DNA of 64,000 nucleotides from Romanomermis culicivorax. Taxonomy: Eukaryota > Nematoda > Enoplea > Mermithida > Mermithidae. Shown here in pieces: positions 55,476 through 64,000 of the stretch (the stretch's first letter is position 1; the number at the start of each line of letters is the position of its first letter). Location of the stretch: assembly GCA_963922205.1 (NCBI GenBank), contig CAWUHX010000018.1, forward strand, positions 248,001 to 312,000. The letters run 5' to 3'. Below the pieces are notes generated by a model. That model made no database searches. It had not been told where the DNA came from and saw nothing but the letters and a program-made list of their open reading frames with translations. The position numbers were made by a program, and so were the translations under genes.

Positions 55476-56555
55476 TGTTGTTTTGTATATCCTTTTCTAA
55501 AATCCAGCTGTTAAATTTTTCAGGATAACCCCACCACTTCACAAGTACTCTATTCTGACCATCTGGTAAACGTTTAGTTTTCAGAACCTTTTCAATTTTG
55601 TATTCTTTGATATTAGGATTAAAATCAATTTTCTGTAGTTCTTTTTCATAAAAACGTCCTTCTATATCTTCGGCTTCCAAATCTTGAATTCTATAAAGTA
55701 TATGATTTCTGGTCTTCACAATATGCTTTACTTTGAAAACTTCTTCACTCCATTGAGGTAAATAACCTTTGTCAAATACACCTCTATGTTTACTAATTCG
55801 CACGTAATCTCCTATATCAATCTTAGACTTTCTAGTGTATAATCTTTCAGGGTAGAGTCTTTGCCATATAATTTTTTCGTTAGAATAATCTACATTAATA
55901 GGTTTTTCCTTAATCGATCTATGAACAGAGTGATTGTAGTTGAAAACAACTGAGGGTAAAATATCAATCCATTTATAAGTGGTAAACTCTGTAAAATATT
56001 TAAATAATTTAGTCTCTAAAGTTCTATTAAACCGTTCCACTATTGAACATTTAGTGTCTTCGTTTTGAGAAGTAAAAAATGTATATCATTAGTTTTCAAT
56101 TATTTTTGGAAATCTTTGTTGACAAATTCTTTTCCTTTATTGCTGCGCACTCTCCAAGGGATTTGACCTCTTTTTAAAATATTTTGAAAAGCATCACAAA
56201 CATTCTTTGAATGTTTTGATTTTAATGTTTCAACCCATGCGTATTTACTTAATACATCTATTCATGTAAGCATAAATTTGTATCCATCGTTGAAATCTGC
56301 TAAAGAAGACATATCTGCCAAATAAATTTCCCATTGCTGATCCATAGCTGTAACATAAATATGATTAAGTAAAAATTTTTTGTTGACTTGTTTATGTAAA
56401 GTATAACTATCTTGTTTTGAAAGCCAATCTTTAACATTTTTACATGTAATTGTTTTACCGTGTTTTCTAGCTTCAGCATATAATTTTTCAATACTAGAAA
56501 AAGCTGTAGGATTTCCGTGTAAATTTTTGTATAATTTCGAAAGTAAGGTGTTCAT
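55447..56555 (-). pseudogene. INT: Polinton integrase with chromodomain, inactivated
   Basis: Start at ATG 56555. The core domain has the first Asp in YLADMSSLADFNDG. The second catalytic Asp is Asn (RSNKGKEF instead of R-S/T-D). The Glu is in VERFNR. The frame is broken by TGA at 56264-56262, TAA at 56102-56100 and a one-base loss in the T run near 56,073-56,079. The C-terminal part (55447-56040) is open and holds the GDYVRI barrel segment and a chromodomain (YKIEKVLKTK, VKWWGYPEKFNSW). This enzyme would insert the element into the genome; the copy cannot be active. Confidence 0.9.
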
Positions 56556-56559
56556 TGCT

Positions 56560-57330
56560 TTAGTACAAAGGAGTATACCATCTAAGTGCTCTAACTTTGC
56601 GTCGTATCTTCTTTTCTGTCGAGTTTCCCTCATTAAAGAATGAATCGTCTTTGATATCTTCTTCGGGGCCACTAGAAAATAAATCAACACCTTTCACAAA
56701 TGGTTTATTCAACTGTTTGACACTACTAACTGTCTGATCATCTGATTCTTCTGGAGGTGTATGGTAGGAGAGTTTCCGAGGTAAAGTGAATAACATTTTA
56801 TGTAAAGGGTTTTCTATAGCCTCTAAAGGTACGTTATATTTTTTCAAAGCATTAACAAACTCATCTACTCCAAGCGTTTGCGTAATTTTTGAACGTTTAA
56901 GAGACAAATCATGTAATAAATCAATAATATGTGATCCTTCAATTAATTTTCCATCAATTAATACTTCACCTTGCTTATTAACATTTATACTAGGGTTATG
57001 TTGCACATGTTCCAATAATAAGGATGCTGAGCGTTTAAACTGTTTAGGAATACTACTGAGTAACTTTTCATCGTTCAGCCAATTTTTTTCTTTTTGTTTC
57101 AAATCGTCACTATCATTCTCATCTTCTTCGTTATCAATAACTTTTTGTTTCAAAATCACTGTAGAAGGTTGAGCCTTTTCATGTTCAAAAGTTAAATATT
57201 GTGAAAATAGTTGCGAGTACATTTTGTATTGTTCTTCAGGTGTTAACGTATTATCTTTCAAAATGCGCTCTAGCTCGTTACGATACATGTCAACTTGCTT
57301 AGCTATACCTGTCTTTTCATTTGAACTCAT
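56560..57330 (-). CDS. Polinton protein of unknown function, 256 residues
   Basis: An intact frame from ATG 57330 (MSSNEKTGIAK). It has a Tyr-Arg-Asn-Glu-Leu helix near the start, an acidic linker (DNEEDENDSDD), a conserved middle (INVNKQGEVLIDGKLIEGSH) and a basic C-terminus ending RRKVRALRWYTPLY. Proteins of this layout are common beside integrase in animal Polintons, without a known role. It ends just 5 bases before the likely integrase start. Confidence 0.75.
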   Translation of the reverse strand: MSSNEKTGIAKQVDMYRNELERILKDNTLTPEEQYKMYSQLFSQYLTFEHEKAQPSTVILKQKVIDNEEDENDSDDLKQKEKNWLNDEKLLSSIPKQFKRSASLLLEHVQHNPSINVNKQGEVLIDGKLIEGSHIIDLLHDLSLKRSKITQTLGVDEFVNALKKYNVPLEAIENPLHKMLFTLPRKLSYHTPPEESDDQTVSSVKQLNKPFVKGVDLFSSGPEEDIKDDSFFNEGNSTEKKIRRKVRALRWYTPLY

Positions 57331-57409
57331 CGTCAAAGAAGCCTAAGAGTTATTCAACTTATTCAGAACCTCCTGAGGTATAAGAGCAAATTTACTAGCA
57401 AATTTCATT

Positions 57410-57764
57410 CTATAATAATTTCTCTGTAACAAAACTTGGTAATGTAGATAATAAAATGGGTAGTACTAGAGGTAAAAATGCTCGACCACTTTGAACAATT
57501 CTTACACGTTTACTATGTAAATCTTTTTTTCTTGTTTTTTCCGTCTCTTGTAGCTAAACCTCTGAGCAATAATTTATGTTTCGCCAATTTCTTTTTTAAG
57601 TTTGAATTAATAGGAATATTACTGTTCAAAATGTTCAAACAAATTTCACATATACAACAGATCAAATCGGGGGAAGAATGTCGAAGAAAAGCATGTCTTT
57701 GAACACGATTTGAATTTTTCAACACATTGAGCTCGTGAATATATTTCTTTAATCTAGAAGCCAT
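57410..57764 (-). pseudogene. Small Polinton basic/hydrophobic protein, frame break in an A run
   Basis: ATG at 57764 opens a frame with MASRLKKYIHELNVL, CICEICLNILNSNIP and a Lys-rich stretch, stopping at 57513. A second frame, offset by one base, continues it with RIVQSGRAFLPLVLPILLST and a stop near 57410. Animal Polintons often encode both parts in one protein: a helical Lys-rich body and a hydrophobic Gly/Pro/Leu tail. The break lies at a run of seven A's near 57,533. It is either a one-base insertion or a programmed slip; a pseudogene is the simpler reading. Confidence 0.65.
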
Positions 57765-57846
57765 ACAAAACAAACCGTACAGTACAGAAAAATTTTACAA
57801 TAATGACCAAATGATGAGTAAACATTGAAATATTTATTGTATTACA

Positions 57847-58318
57847 TTAAGATAGTAATGAAGCTTCATTTTGTATGACGATATTCAACTCTTCACGTCT
57901 AGAAAAAGCACACAAGTTATTCATATTCATAAAAAATAGTTTATGAGCTGTATCTAGTTTTAAAGAAAAATCTTCTACAAAAATAGCATGAGTTTCGATC
58001 ATATCCAATTCCGTCAGTAATAATCTAGCAAAACACATAAATTGTGTAACTTTTTTACGTCCCATGGGTAAACCAACTTCAGGACGTAAATGGTTGCACG
58101 CCTTAGCTATGTCTTTGTAAAAAATCTTGGCTTCGGGTGAGAAATGAGTCCAAAACAAATCAGCTATTTCGCATTTCTGTTTGTTGTTTAGTATTTTACC
58201 TTAAATAAAAATACTATAGTTTAATAACTAGTTAAAGAAGAAGAAGAGATATAAAATTTTTACCTTTTACTTTATTTTGCACCATTCTGACAAAAACTTC
58301 AAATGCAGCTGACATCAT
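57847..58318 (-). CDS. Unknown Polinton protein, 135 residues, 2 exons
   Basis: Exon 1 58318-58264 (MMSAAFEVFVRMVQNK) joins exon 2 58199-57847 across a 64-bp GT-AG intron in phase 1. The protein is helical and mixed-charge, with FWTHFSPEAKIFYKDIAKAC, LPMGRKKVTQFMCFARLLL and FSLKLDTAHKLFFMNM. No family is recognised. Its position between the ATPase and the small basic protein suggests a virion or assembly role (inference). Confidence 0.65.
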
Positions 58319-58438
58319 AATTGTCACAAAACAAACGAATTATAGAAACACGACCAACCTCTTCAAAATTCTCGACTAGACTGATGAAGGGTATAATATT
58401 TTTTTCTGATTATGTAATAAATCTATCGTATCGATATA

Positions 58439-58768
58439 TCATAATCTACTTCCATTTATGTACAAGTTTTGAAATTTACTGCTTCGACTACAACAAGAAA
58501 ATACGACAGGATTGAAAATATATATTTTGAAACACGCTCGTAATTGCATAAATTGTCCGTCATTCTGAGGACAATGTAAAATTTTCTCTACAAAAGGTAG
58601 TAAGGGTGTTATATGTAATTTATAATTTTCCCGTAATAATAATTTCCAATCTGTAACATTTTTTGTGTTTGGTATCATAAAATCTGTAACATTTTCAGGT
58701 TCCTCATTTTCATAAAATTGAAAAGGGTATTGTACCCATACAATAAAAATAGCTATGAAAAGAATCAC
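58439..58768 (-). CDS. Small membrane protein, start unresolved
   Basis: A frame of about 109 residues with one strong N-terminal membrane segment (ILFIAIFIVWVQYPF) followed by a polar region with several Cys near the end. It has no ATG in frame. Upstream, an ATG at 58862 overlaps the ATPase stop (ATGA) but is in another frame; a short intron could join them, but I found no phase that fits. It may be a single-pass virion membrane protein or a partly decayed gene. Confidence 0.4.
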   Translation of the reverse strand: MILFIAIFIVWVQYPFQFYENEEPENVTDFMIPNTKNVTDWKLLLRENYKLHITPLLPFVEKILHCPQNDGQFMQLRACFKIYIFNPVVFSCCSRSSKFQNLYINGSRL

Positions 58769-58858
58769 GAGTATTAAAAAAAATGTATTTACTGTATATC
58801 ATATCGCTAAAATAATAGGATCCGACTAACTTGTATAAAGTTTTTTTGTAAAAATGAA

Positions 58859-59515
58859 TCATTTAGGTGTATACAAAATCATGTGATCATTGTTGGGAAA
58901 TATATTAGATCTAAGTCGATATTTTTCAGGACATGTCTGTGTAAGATCTATTAATAAATAACGGTATGGTTTACTAGTAGCATCCTCATATGCCTCTATG
59001 AAATAATTTGAAGCAGTTGGAAAAATCTGTTGAGCCAGTGTGCGGACTTGTAATTTATCGCTTGGGTTTTTTAAAAGAATTAAATATTGAGCGTTTATCC
59101 TACTTGTGCGCATTCCATCAAAAAAGGCATTCTGAACTATATGTATAATTGATATATTCCAATGATGTGATCCTTTAGTAAAAAGTTGAGTTAAACGTTG
59201 ATCATTCTTCATCTCTTGCATCATATCATCCATAATTAGTAATTTAGGTGTATCTTTACTTTTCTGAAGGTCATTCAAGTCAGGCGAACCTTGAATAAAT
59301 TCTACATAAGAACATTTCTGAACTAATTCATCGTAAGCTTCTTGCCATTCCGAATAACACCAATAAATTTTCACAGGAGTAGGGTGAAGCATTTCTTTAG
59401 CAAAAATTACAAGTTTTTTAACAAATTGTGTTTTTCCTGATTTTGTTGGAGCAGAAACTATACAGTTAAATGGATGTTTCCATATATAAAACTTTTCATC
59501 ATCATCATTTGACAT
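58859..59515 (-). CDS. ATP: FtsK/HerA-type genome-packaging ATPase
   Basis: An intact frame of 218 residues from ATG 59515 (MSNDDDEKFYIWKHPF). The P-loop is SAPTKSGKTQF, Walker B is KLLIMDDMM, and a polar motif follows (IIHIVQNAFFDG, with Gln-Asn). This is the A32-like packaging ATPase of Polintons, adintoviruses and related viruses, which pumps DNA into the capsid. Length is usual for the family. It is the first gene downstream of the 348-residue protein. Confidence 0.92.
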   Translation of the reverse strand: MSNDDDEKFYIWKHPFNCIVSAPTKSGKTQFVKKLVIFAKEMLHPTPVKIYWCYSEWQEAYDELVQKCSYVEFIQGSPDLNDLQKSKDTPKLLIMDDMMQEMKNDQRLTQLFTKGSHHWNISIIHIVQNAFFDGMRTSRINAQYLILLKNPSDKLQVRTLAQQIFPTASNYFIEAYEDATSKPYRYLLIDLTQTCPEKYRLRSNIFPNNDHMILYTPK

Positions 59516-59846
59516 CTCTTTTTTTTGACAACAACAAAAACCAACCACTTTTTACTTGAACAATTTTTAAAATGATTTTTATTATTTTAAAACAAAATGT
59601 TATATATATATATAATTATCAAAATTACAATATAAAACAACGCACATGTAAAATATAAAGATAGATGATTATATAAAATAGAATAACATAACTGTATGCA
59701 AAAATATACACGCAATATATGTTTGAAATTATATAACAAGCAAATACGTAAGCAACCACATAAGCAAGCAAGCAAACTATAGCTAATTAAAACATACAAA
59801 ACTGTAATGAATGTGAGCAAAACTGTAATGAATGTAAGCAAAACTT

Positions 59847-61087
59847 TTACAATTTACTGTTAATAAACTCACGTAGTGTTTTGATAACAACAGCATCATC
59901 AAAATCATAATGATAACCTTCATCAATAAAACAAGCTACAGTATCCTTAAGAATTTTACCACCAGTACTTGTAAGTGGTATACATCTAAATATGTCAATC
60001 ATCTGTTTAAAAGCGGGAAGACAGTAATAACCTTGAACTTCACCTATAACATATTCAAAGCAGTCAATGATAAGTCCCATCTTTTCATATAAACGATTAA
60101 CTGTTGGTGTAATTGCGATATTATATATGGAATTACGAGCTGGACACTGATGATCCTCAACAATTCCTACCTCTTTTGCACAATAACAATCAAAAATACA
60201 CCCATTAAAGATGTCTTGTATAACTAACTCAGCACATAAAATTATAAATAATTTTTCACCTTTTACGACTTGCTCATCAAAAAACCATGGAATATCTAAA
60301 CCTGGAAGACATAACTCACAAATACGCTTAGTTTCGGCATCCAACAAACTGGTATCCGATGTTGAATCATAGTTAGGATCATTGAAACAGTTGATGAAGA
60401 GATCGTTAACAAACGTCGTTTGAACGCTAGCTACCTTTTGATCTTCGCTAGCACTGCATTGTTCTCTGGCAAATTTTGTAGCATGAACCCCTTCTTCTTT
60501 AATAATTTTCTTATCTGCGCGACTTCTTCTTCTTTAACGATTTTTGTGGTAGAACCATCTTTTCCAGCTGTGTCGTCGTTTTCACTTGTTATGCGTTTTA
60601 TCGCTAATTGGTGTTTTACTGCTAAAGCATTGTACTCGTTTGAAATAGCTGGCGCTATCTCATGTATCATATTGGTCCAACGCCAAAATTGCTAAAGAAT
60701 AAAATATTATATATTTTAAAAGCAAGAAAGAAAATAATTCAAGTTTCAAATTGTAAAAAAGAAAAAAGAAAGAAAGAAAGAATTCATGTATCAGCTCACT
60801 TTTTTAGATAAACACCATGTCATTCCATAAAACAAATTTTTAAATTGTACTGTAACCCCGTCGCTCCCGACCAACATCTTATAACCAAGGTTGATGCTGC
60901 ATCGACCTCCATGTGAAAATGTCTTTTCAATAATATTGACATTGCGGCCTAGTATACCGTATTGTGGTAAAATGAGCTTGAATCCGCGACTGTACACCTC
61001 TTTTGTTTTAGGGTTGACGTTACGAAAATAAATTGACACATATTTACCTTCAACCACTACAAATAATGCCATGTTTTCGTCTAACAT
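59847..61087 (-). CDS. Unknown Polinton protein, 348 residues, 3 exons
   Basis: Exons 61087-60800, 60691-60435 and 60348-59847 join with GT-AG borders and fitting phases (0, then 2). The N-terminal part is beta-like (ALFVVVEGKYVSIYFRN; FSHGGRCSINLGYKMLVGSDG) and ends LFYGMTWCLSKK. The middle is helical and acidic/basic. The third exon has a Cys-rich part (RICELCLPGLDIPWFFDEQ; CIFDCYCAKE) and no ATG of its own near its start, which supports splicing. No known family. It is divergent from the polymerase across 820 bp and is the first gene of the leftward set. Confidence 0.6.
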
Positions 61088-61907
61088 GAACTGGTGTTCT
61101 ATTTTCGAAAATTCTTGAAGAAATATACCAAAGAGAGAGAGAAAAGAAGCGAGTAGTTTTTGTAGCAACAAAACAGATAAATGTATGAAGTGTTCAAAAT
61201 TTTAGAGTAAAAGGAGGTTATAACTATAATAAAATAACCAGGATATATAGCTTATAGATGTAAGAGGAGGAGTTATAAGCATAATAAATATTCAAGACAT
61301 ATATCCTACAGTATTCTACTATTCTGAGGAGTATATGAGAGGAGGAGCTATGTTCTACAAAAATAAAATAAAATGTGTTTATGTGCTATGGTAACCTTTG
61401 AGATCAAAGCTAGAAAAATATATGTGTTTTATGTGTAATAGTAATTATCAAGGTCAAAGCTATAGAAGCAATATAGCCAGGTGCGCATGAGTTATAAGGG
61501 TTTTTAAAGCTTTCTCACATATAAAGAAAAGATGGTGCAACAGGGTTATAAGCAGCTATTACAGTTATTTTATAGCTTCAAGAATCAAAACAAAAATACT
61601 AGGGTTGTACAGTAAAACAGGTTTTCAACTGGTTTTATCTGGTTATATGCTAATAAAATAAGCTAAAGAAATGATATGGGCACCTGTTCATGAGTTATAG
61701 AGGTCTTTAAAGCTTTTCCATCGTAAAAAAGAAAAGTACTACAATAACCTTGTAAAGAATAATTAAATCTCTACCATAAAATCAATAGTTTTTGCTAATT
61801 TATAAAAATTTTCTATTATTACTGTATAAGTTTTGATGAGTAGGTTGTTTTCTATTTTATCTAATTTATAGTTTATATATATTTTCTAGTTTGGATAATT
61901 TTTTATA
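61088..61907. promoter_or_regulatory. Divergent intergenic region with repeated phrases
   Basis: It separates the leftward genes from the polymerase. It contains GGAGGTTATAA / GGAGGAGTTATAA / GGAGGAGCTATG phrases at about 61210-61350. Two related segments of about 75 bp also occur, near 61472-61545 and 61679-61750: each has GGTGCGCATGAGTTATAAGG or CCTGTTCATGAGTTATAGAG, then AAAGCTTT and AAAGAAAAG. It is a likely bidirectional promoter; function is inferred from position only. Confidence 0.45.
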
Positions 61908-63541
61908 ATGAAACCTATTTACGAGGATATTAATTCGGATGAAGACGACATGCCTATAGAAATTTTAGAAGATATTACTCCGGATGAAGATGACATGCCT
62001 ATGGAAATTTTAAAAGATATTACTTCTGATGAAGATGATGAAACGATCATGAATGAGTCTTCAGAGAATATTACCACTGAGAAAGAAGAAGAAACACTTG
62101 ATAATAATAATATTTTGGAAGAAGAAGAAGAAGGAACTGTTTTAGATTATGATGATGCTGAAGATGATCAATACAGAAGTTATACGCCTTACAGTTCTGA
62201 TGAGGAAGAAATTTACGAAGCAGCTCAAATTGGTGGTGTTGGTGGTGGTGCTGGGGGTAGTGGTGGTGTAACGAATGCATCTTTTGTTGTGGATGATTTT
62301 TTTGAACTAGGTCAACCCAGTACCGTAAATATTAGGCGTTTTAATACCGAAGGTCATGAGTACTCTGTGAACTTTTGTGATACTGAACATATGGATGATT
62401 TAAATGCTCAAATAGTGCCAATGTTTCAACATATAGTAGAGCGAATTTCTGAGTATGTCGCTGATAATGCATTTATAGGGTTTTCCTTTGACCATCCAGA
62501 TTTGACGAAAGGTCGTGTATTGATACCTTTTAGACCGAAACATGCTTTAACTGGAGAGTTGATTGTAAACACTCTTAATGCTGTTCTTCAATCAAATGGG
62601 CAAATAAAAATTGATGGTCGTCAAGCTACAATTCGTACGATTGTTGTAACACCACCTGAGGGTAGTGGTAAGCTAATTAAAATTACTTATGTAACATTTT
62701 ATTTTTATTTATTTGTTTTAATTTAAGGTATTCACAATGCTCATCAATATTTAAAACATAATGATTTTCTGAAAAATAAACGCTGTATTATTCAAATCAA
62801 CAACACGGATGATTTATGTTTTGCTAGAGCTCTAGTTGTTGCTAGAGCTTACATTCATAAAAAAGATAGGAATGCTGAGCACAAATGGGAAAGTATTCGA
62901 AAGTCTGACAAGGCACATCTGCTGCAAACAAAGGTTGCTAAGGAACTGATGACCTTGGCAGGATTAGCTAATCATCAAGGGGCTTGTGGTTTTCATCAGT
63001 GGGAACAACTGCAAGCTGTTTTATTACCCAATTATCAAATCAAAGTTTTTAGCAAAGAACGCTTTAAAGATTTAATATTTAGAGGTTAGAGTTTTTTATT
63101 TTTCTGTTATTGTGTACATATTTAGAGTTTTAAGGACCTGAAGCAACGCATGTTTTAAATATTTACCACCATGATAACCATTACTCAGTCATTACAAAGA
63201 TGCCTGGATTTTTTGACCGCGGCTACTTTTGTCCTCACTGCGATCTGGCCTACAATAACAAAATGGAACACAGATGCAGAAACGTTTGTCCTCTGTGTTA
63301 CAATACACCCCCATGTAATCAATTTAATGCTCGAAAATGCAAAGATTGTCTGCAATATTTTAGAAACGATGAGTGTTTTGCTCGACACAAGTTTGTTTTT
63401 ACTCAAAGAGGTCAATCGAGACGTCAAAAAATGTTGTATCTTGGTTTGGTCGGGGCGGAGATGATGCGCTGTGAGCAGGATTGGGATTCCGAGGTTGCGT
63501 CCTTAATGTACGTGCTTCCCACACCCACGTTTACCCGATAA
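61908..63541 (+). pseudogene. POLB: Polinton DNA polymerase B, N-terminal part only
   Basis: Exons 61908-62667, 62728-63084 and 63135 onward, with introns of 60 and 50 bp. The head is acidic with three copies of a 15-residue unit (EDINSDEDDMPIEIL type) and a Gly-rich linker. Then come the Polinton polymerase N-terminal domain (HEYSVNF, FIGFSFDHPDL, GRVLIPFRP), a second conserved block (FARALVVARAY) and the zinc-ribbon region (HHDNHYSVITKMPGF, YFCPHCDLAY, CRNVCPLCY, CKDCLQYF). Family members run on for several hundred more residues with the exonuclease and polymerase motifs. Here the homology stops at about 63,415 and an unrelated GC-richer tail reaches a stop at 63541. A possible donor (GAG/GTCAAT) at 63414 leaves open that the gene continues beyond the window. 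Confidence 0.85.
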
Positions 63542-64000
63542 ACTAATTACTGGTACTTAAACCCCAACACTAATTACTCCAACAATTAAAGAAAGATCTG
63601 CTTTCTTTAATTGTCTCCCTTGTTACGCAAGATTGAAAGGCGAGGATTTTCCTACCTTTTAATACTACGCAATGATAAACGAAACTTACGTGAACAAAAC
63701 GAAGATGGGCGAAAAGAATAAACACAAAATCAACTCCCACGCATGGGCGAGAGAAAAGGCAAAAAGCGTGGTGGGAGGCCGCGAGTATAGACTAGTGGTG
63801 GCCAACGGGGCGCACAACTAGTAAGTAAACATATAAAATTATAACACTAATAATAGTAACTGAGAGAGACCAGCGCACGCGTACCGACGTGCGCTACAGT
63901 AAGATGGCGACTGGTGGTCCGCGTTGCTCTCTCCACTTGCCACCTGCGGGCCTCTAACGCGTTTTGACAAAACGATAGAAAATCGGCGGAAAACACACTA
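63421..64000. other. GC-richer right flank, unassigned
   Basis: Composition changes from about 63,420. A perfect 14-bp hairpin stem (ACAATTAAAGAAAG, loop ATCTG) lies at 63582-63614. An ATG frame of about 50 codons (63672-63821) ends close to a donor-like GTAAGT. The last 150 bp contain CpG-rich sequence (GCACGCGTACCGACGTGCGC, near 63873-63892, partly palindromic). It may be another mobile element or the start of a host gene in the next segment. Confidence 0.35.

Larger units (their letters stand above)
51530..63420. mobile_element. Decayed Maverick/Polinton DNA transposon
   Basis: The gene set defines the family: protein-primed DNA polymerase B, retroviral-type integrase with chromodomain, adenain-like cysteine protease, FtsK/HerA packaging ATPase, major and minor capsid proteins, plus small virion-type proteins. 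All but the polymerase are on the minus strand, with the polymerase divergent on the plus strand. The limits given are those of recognised genes; no terminal inverted repeats or 6-bp target duplication could be placed. The right side stops inside the polymerase at about 63,420, where base composition changes. Stops and frameshifts in four genes show that it is not a complete autonomous copy. Confidence 0.93.

Noticed and set aside
59587..59841. 84-codon hydrophobic minus-strand frame right of the ATPase
   Set aside because: AT-rich low-complexity sequence with a short tandem phrase (AAAACTGTAATGAATG); no conserved feature.

Overview
The window is nuclear DNA from a nematode. Three things show this: long interstitial arrays of the nematode telomere hexamer TTAGGC (206 bp and about 295 bp), a complete cuticle collagen gene with the usual N-terminal membrane domain and C-terminal Cys-X-Cys tail, and short GT-AG introns throughout. 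The DNA is AT-rich and full of repeats. The species cannot be named. A 7-exon collagen and multi-kb introns full of transposons are unlike the compact Caenorhabditis genome, so a more distant nematode lineage is likely (inference).

Layout. Positions 1-2,558 hold no gene, but do hold a foldback transposon with a telomeric array in its centre. Positions 2,559-13,535 (minus) hold a 10-exon gene for a type I membrane protein of 1,138 residues that I could rebuild in consistent phase. Positions 17,117-28,727 (plus) hold a 3-exon, 310-residue formimidoylglutamase-like gene of the arginase family, spread over 11.6 kb because its introns carry many transposons. A second telomere-array element lies at 29.4-30.2 kb. 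Positions 32,338-39,222 (minus) hold a secreted, Cys-rich and Thr-rich protein. Its largest intron holds a 3-kb long-inverted-repeat element. Positions 41,545-44,406 (minus) hold the collagen. An unknown 136-residue ORF, a tRNA-like SINE trace and a piggyBac-type transposase remnant follow at 44.6-47.4 kb.

From about 50 kb to 63.4 kb lies a decayed Maverick/Polinton, the virus-like self-synthesising DNA transposon. On the minus strand, read right to left, it encodes a 348-residue unknown protein, an FtsK/HerA-type packaging ATPase, small unknown proteins, a retroviral-type integrase with chromodomain, an adenain-like protease, the minor capsid protein, a broken small virion-type protein and the major capsid protein. 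A divergent plus-strand gene holds the N-terminal part of protein-primed DNA polymerase B. ATPase, protease and minor capsid are open. Integrase, major capsid and two small genes carry stops or frameshifts, and the polymerase is cut off, so the copy looks immobile. Several of its genes carry short spliceosomal introns.

The most unusual signal is a group of non-autonomous elements built as foldbacks of short repeated words. Several have exact or near-exact 8-bp target duplications (hAT-like), others are flanked by CAG (PIF/Harbinger-like), and two hold the telomeric hexamer arrays. These elements fill the introns of all the large host genes here.
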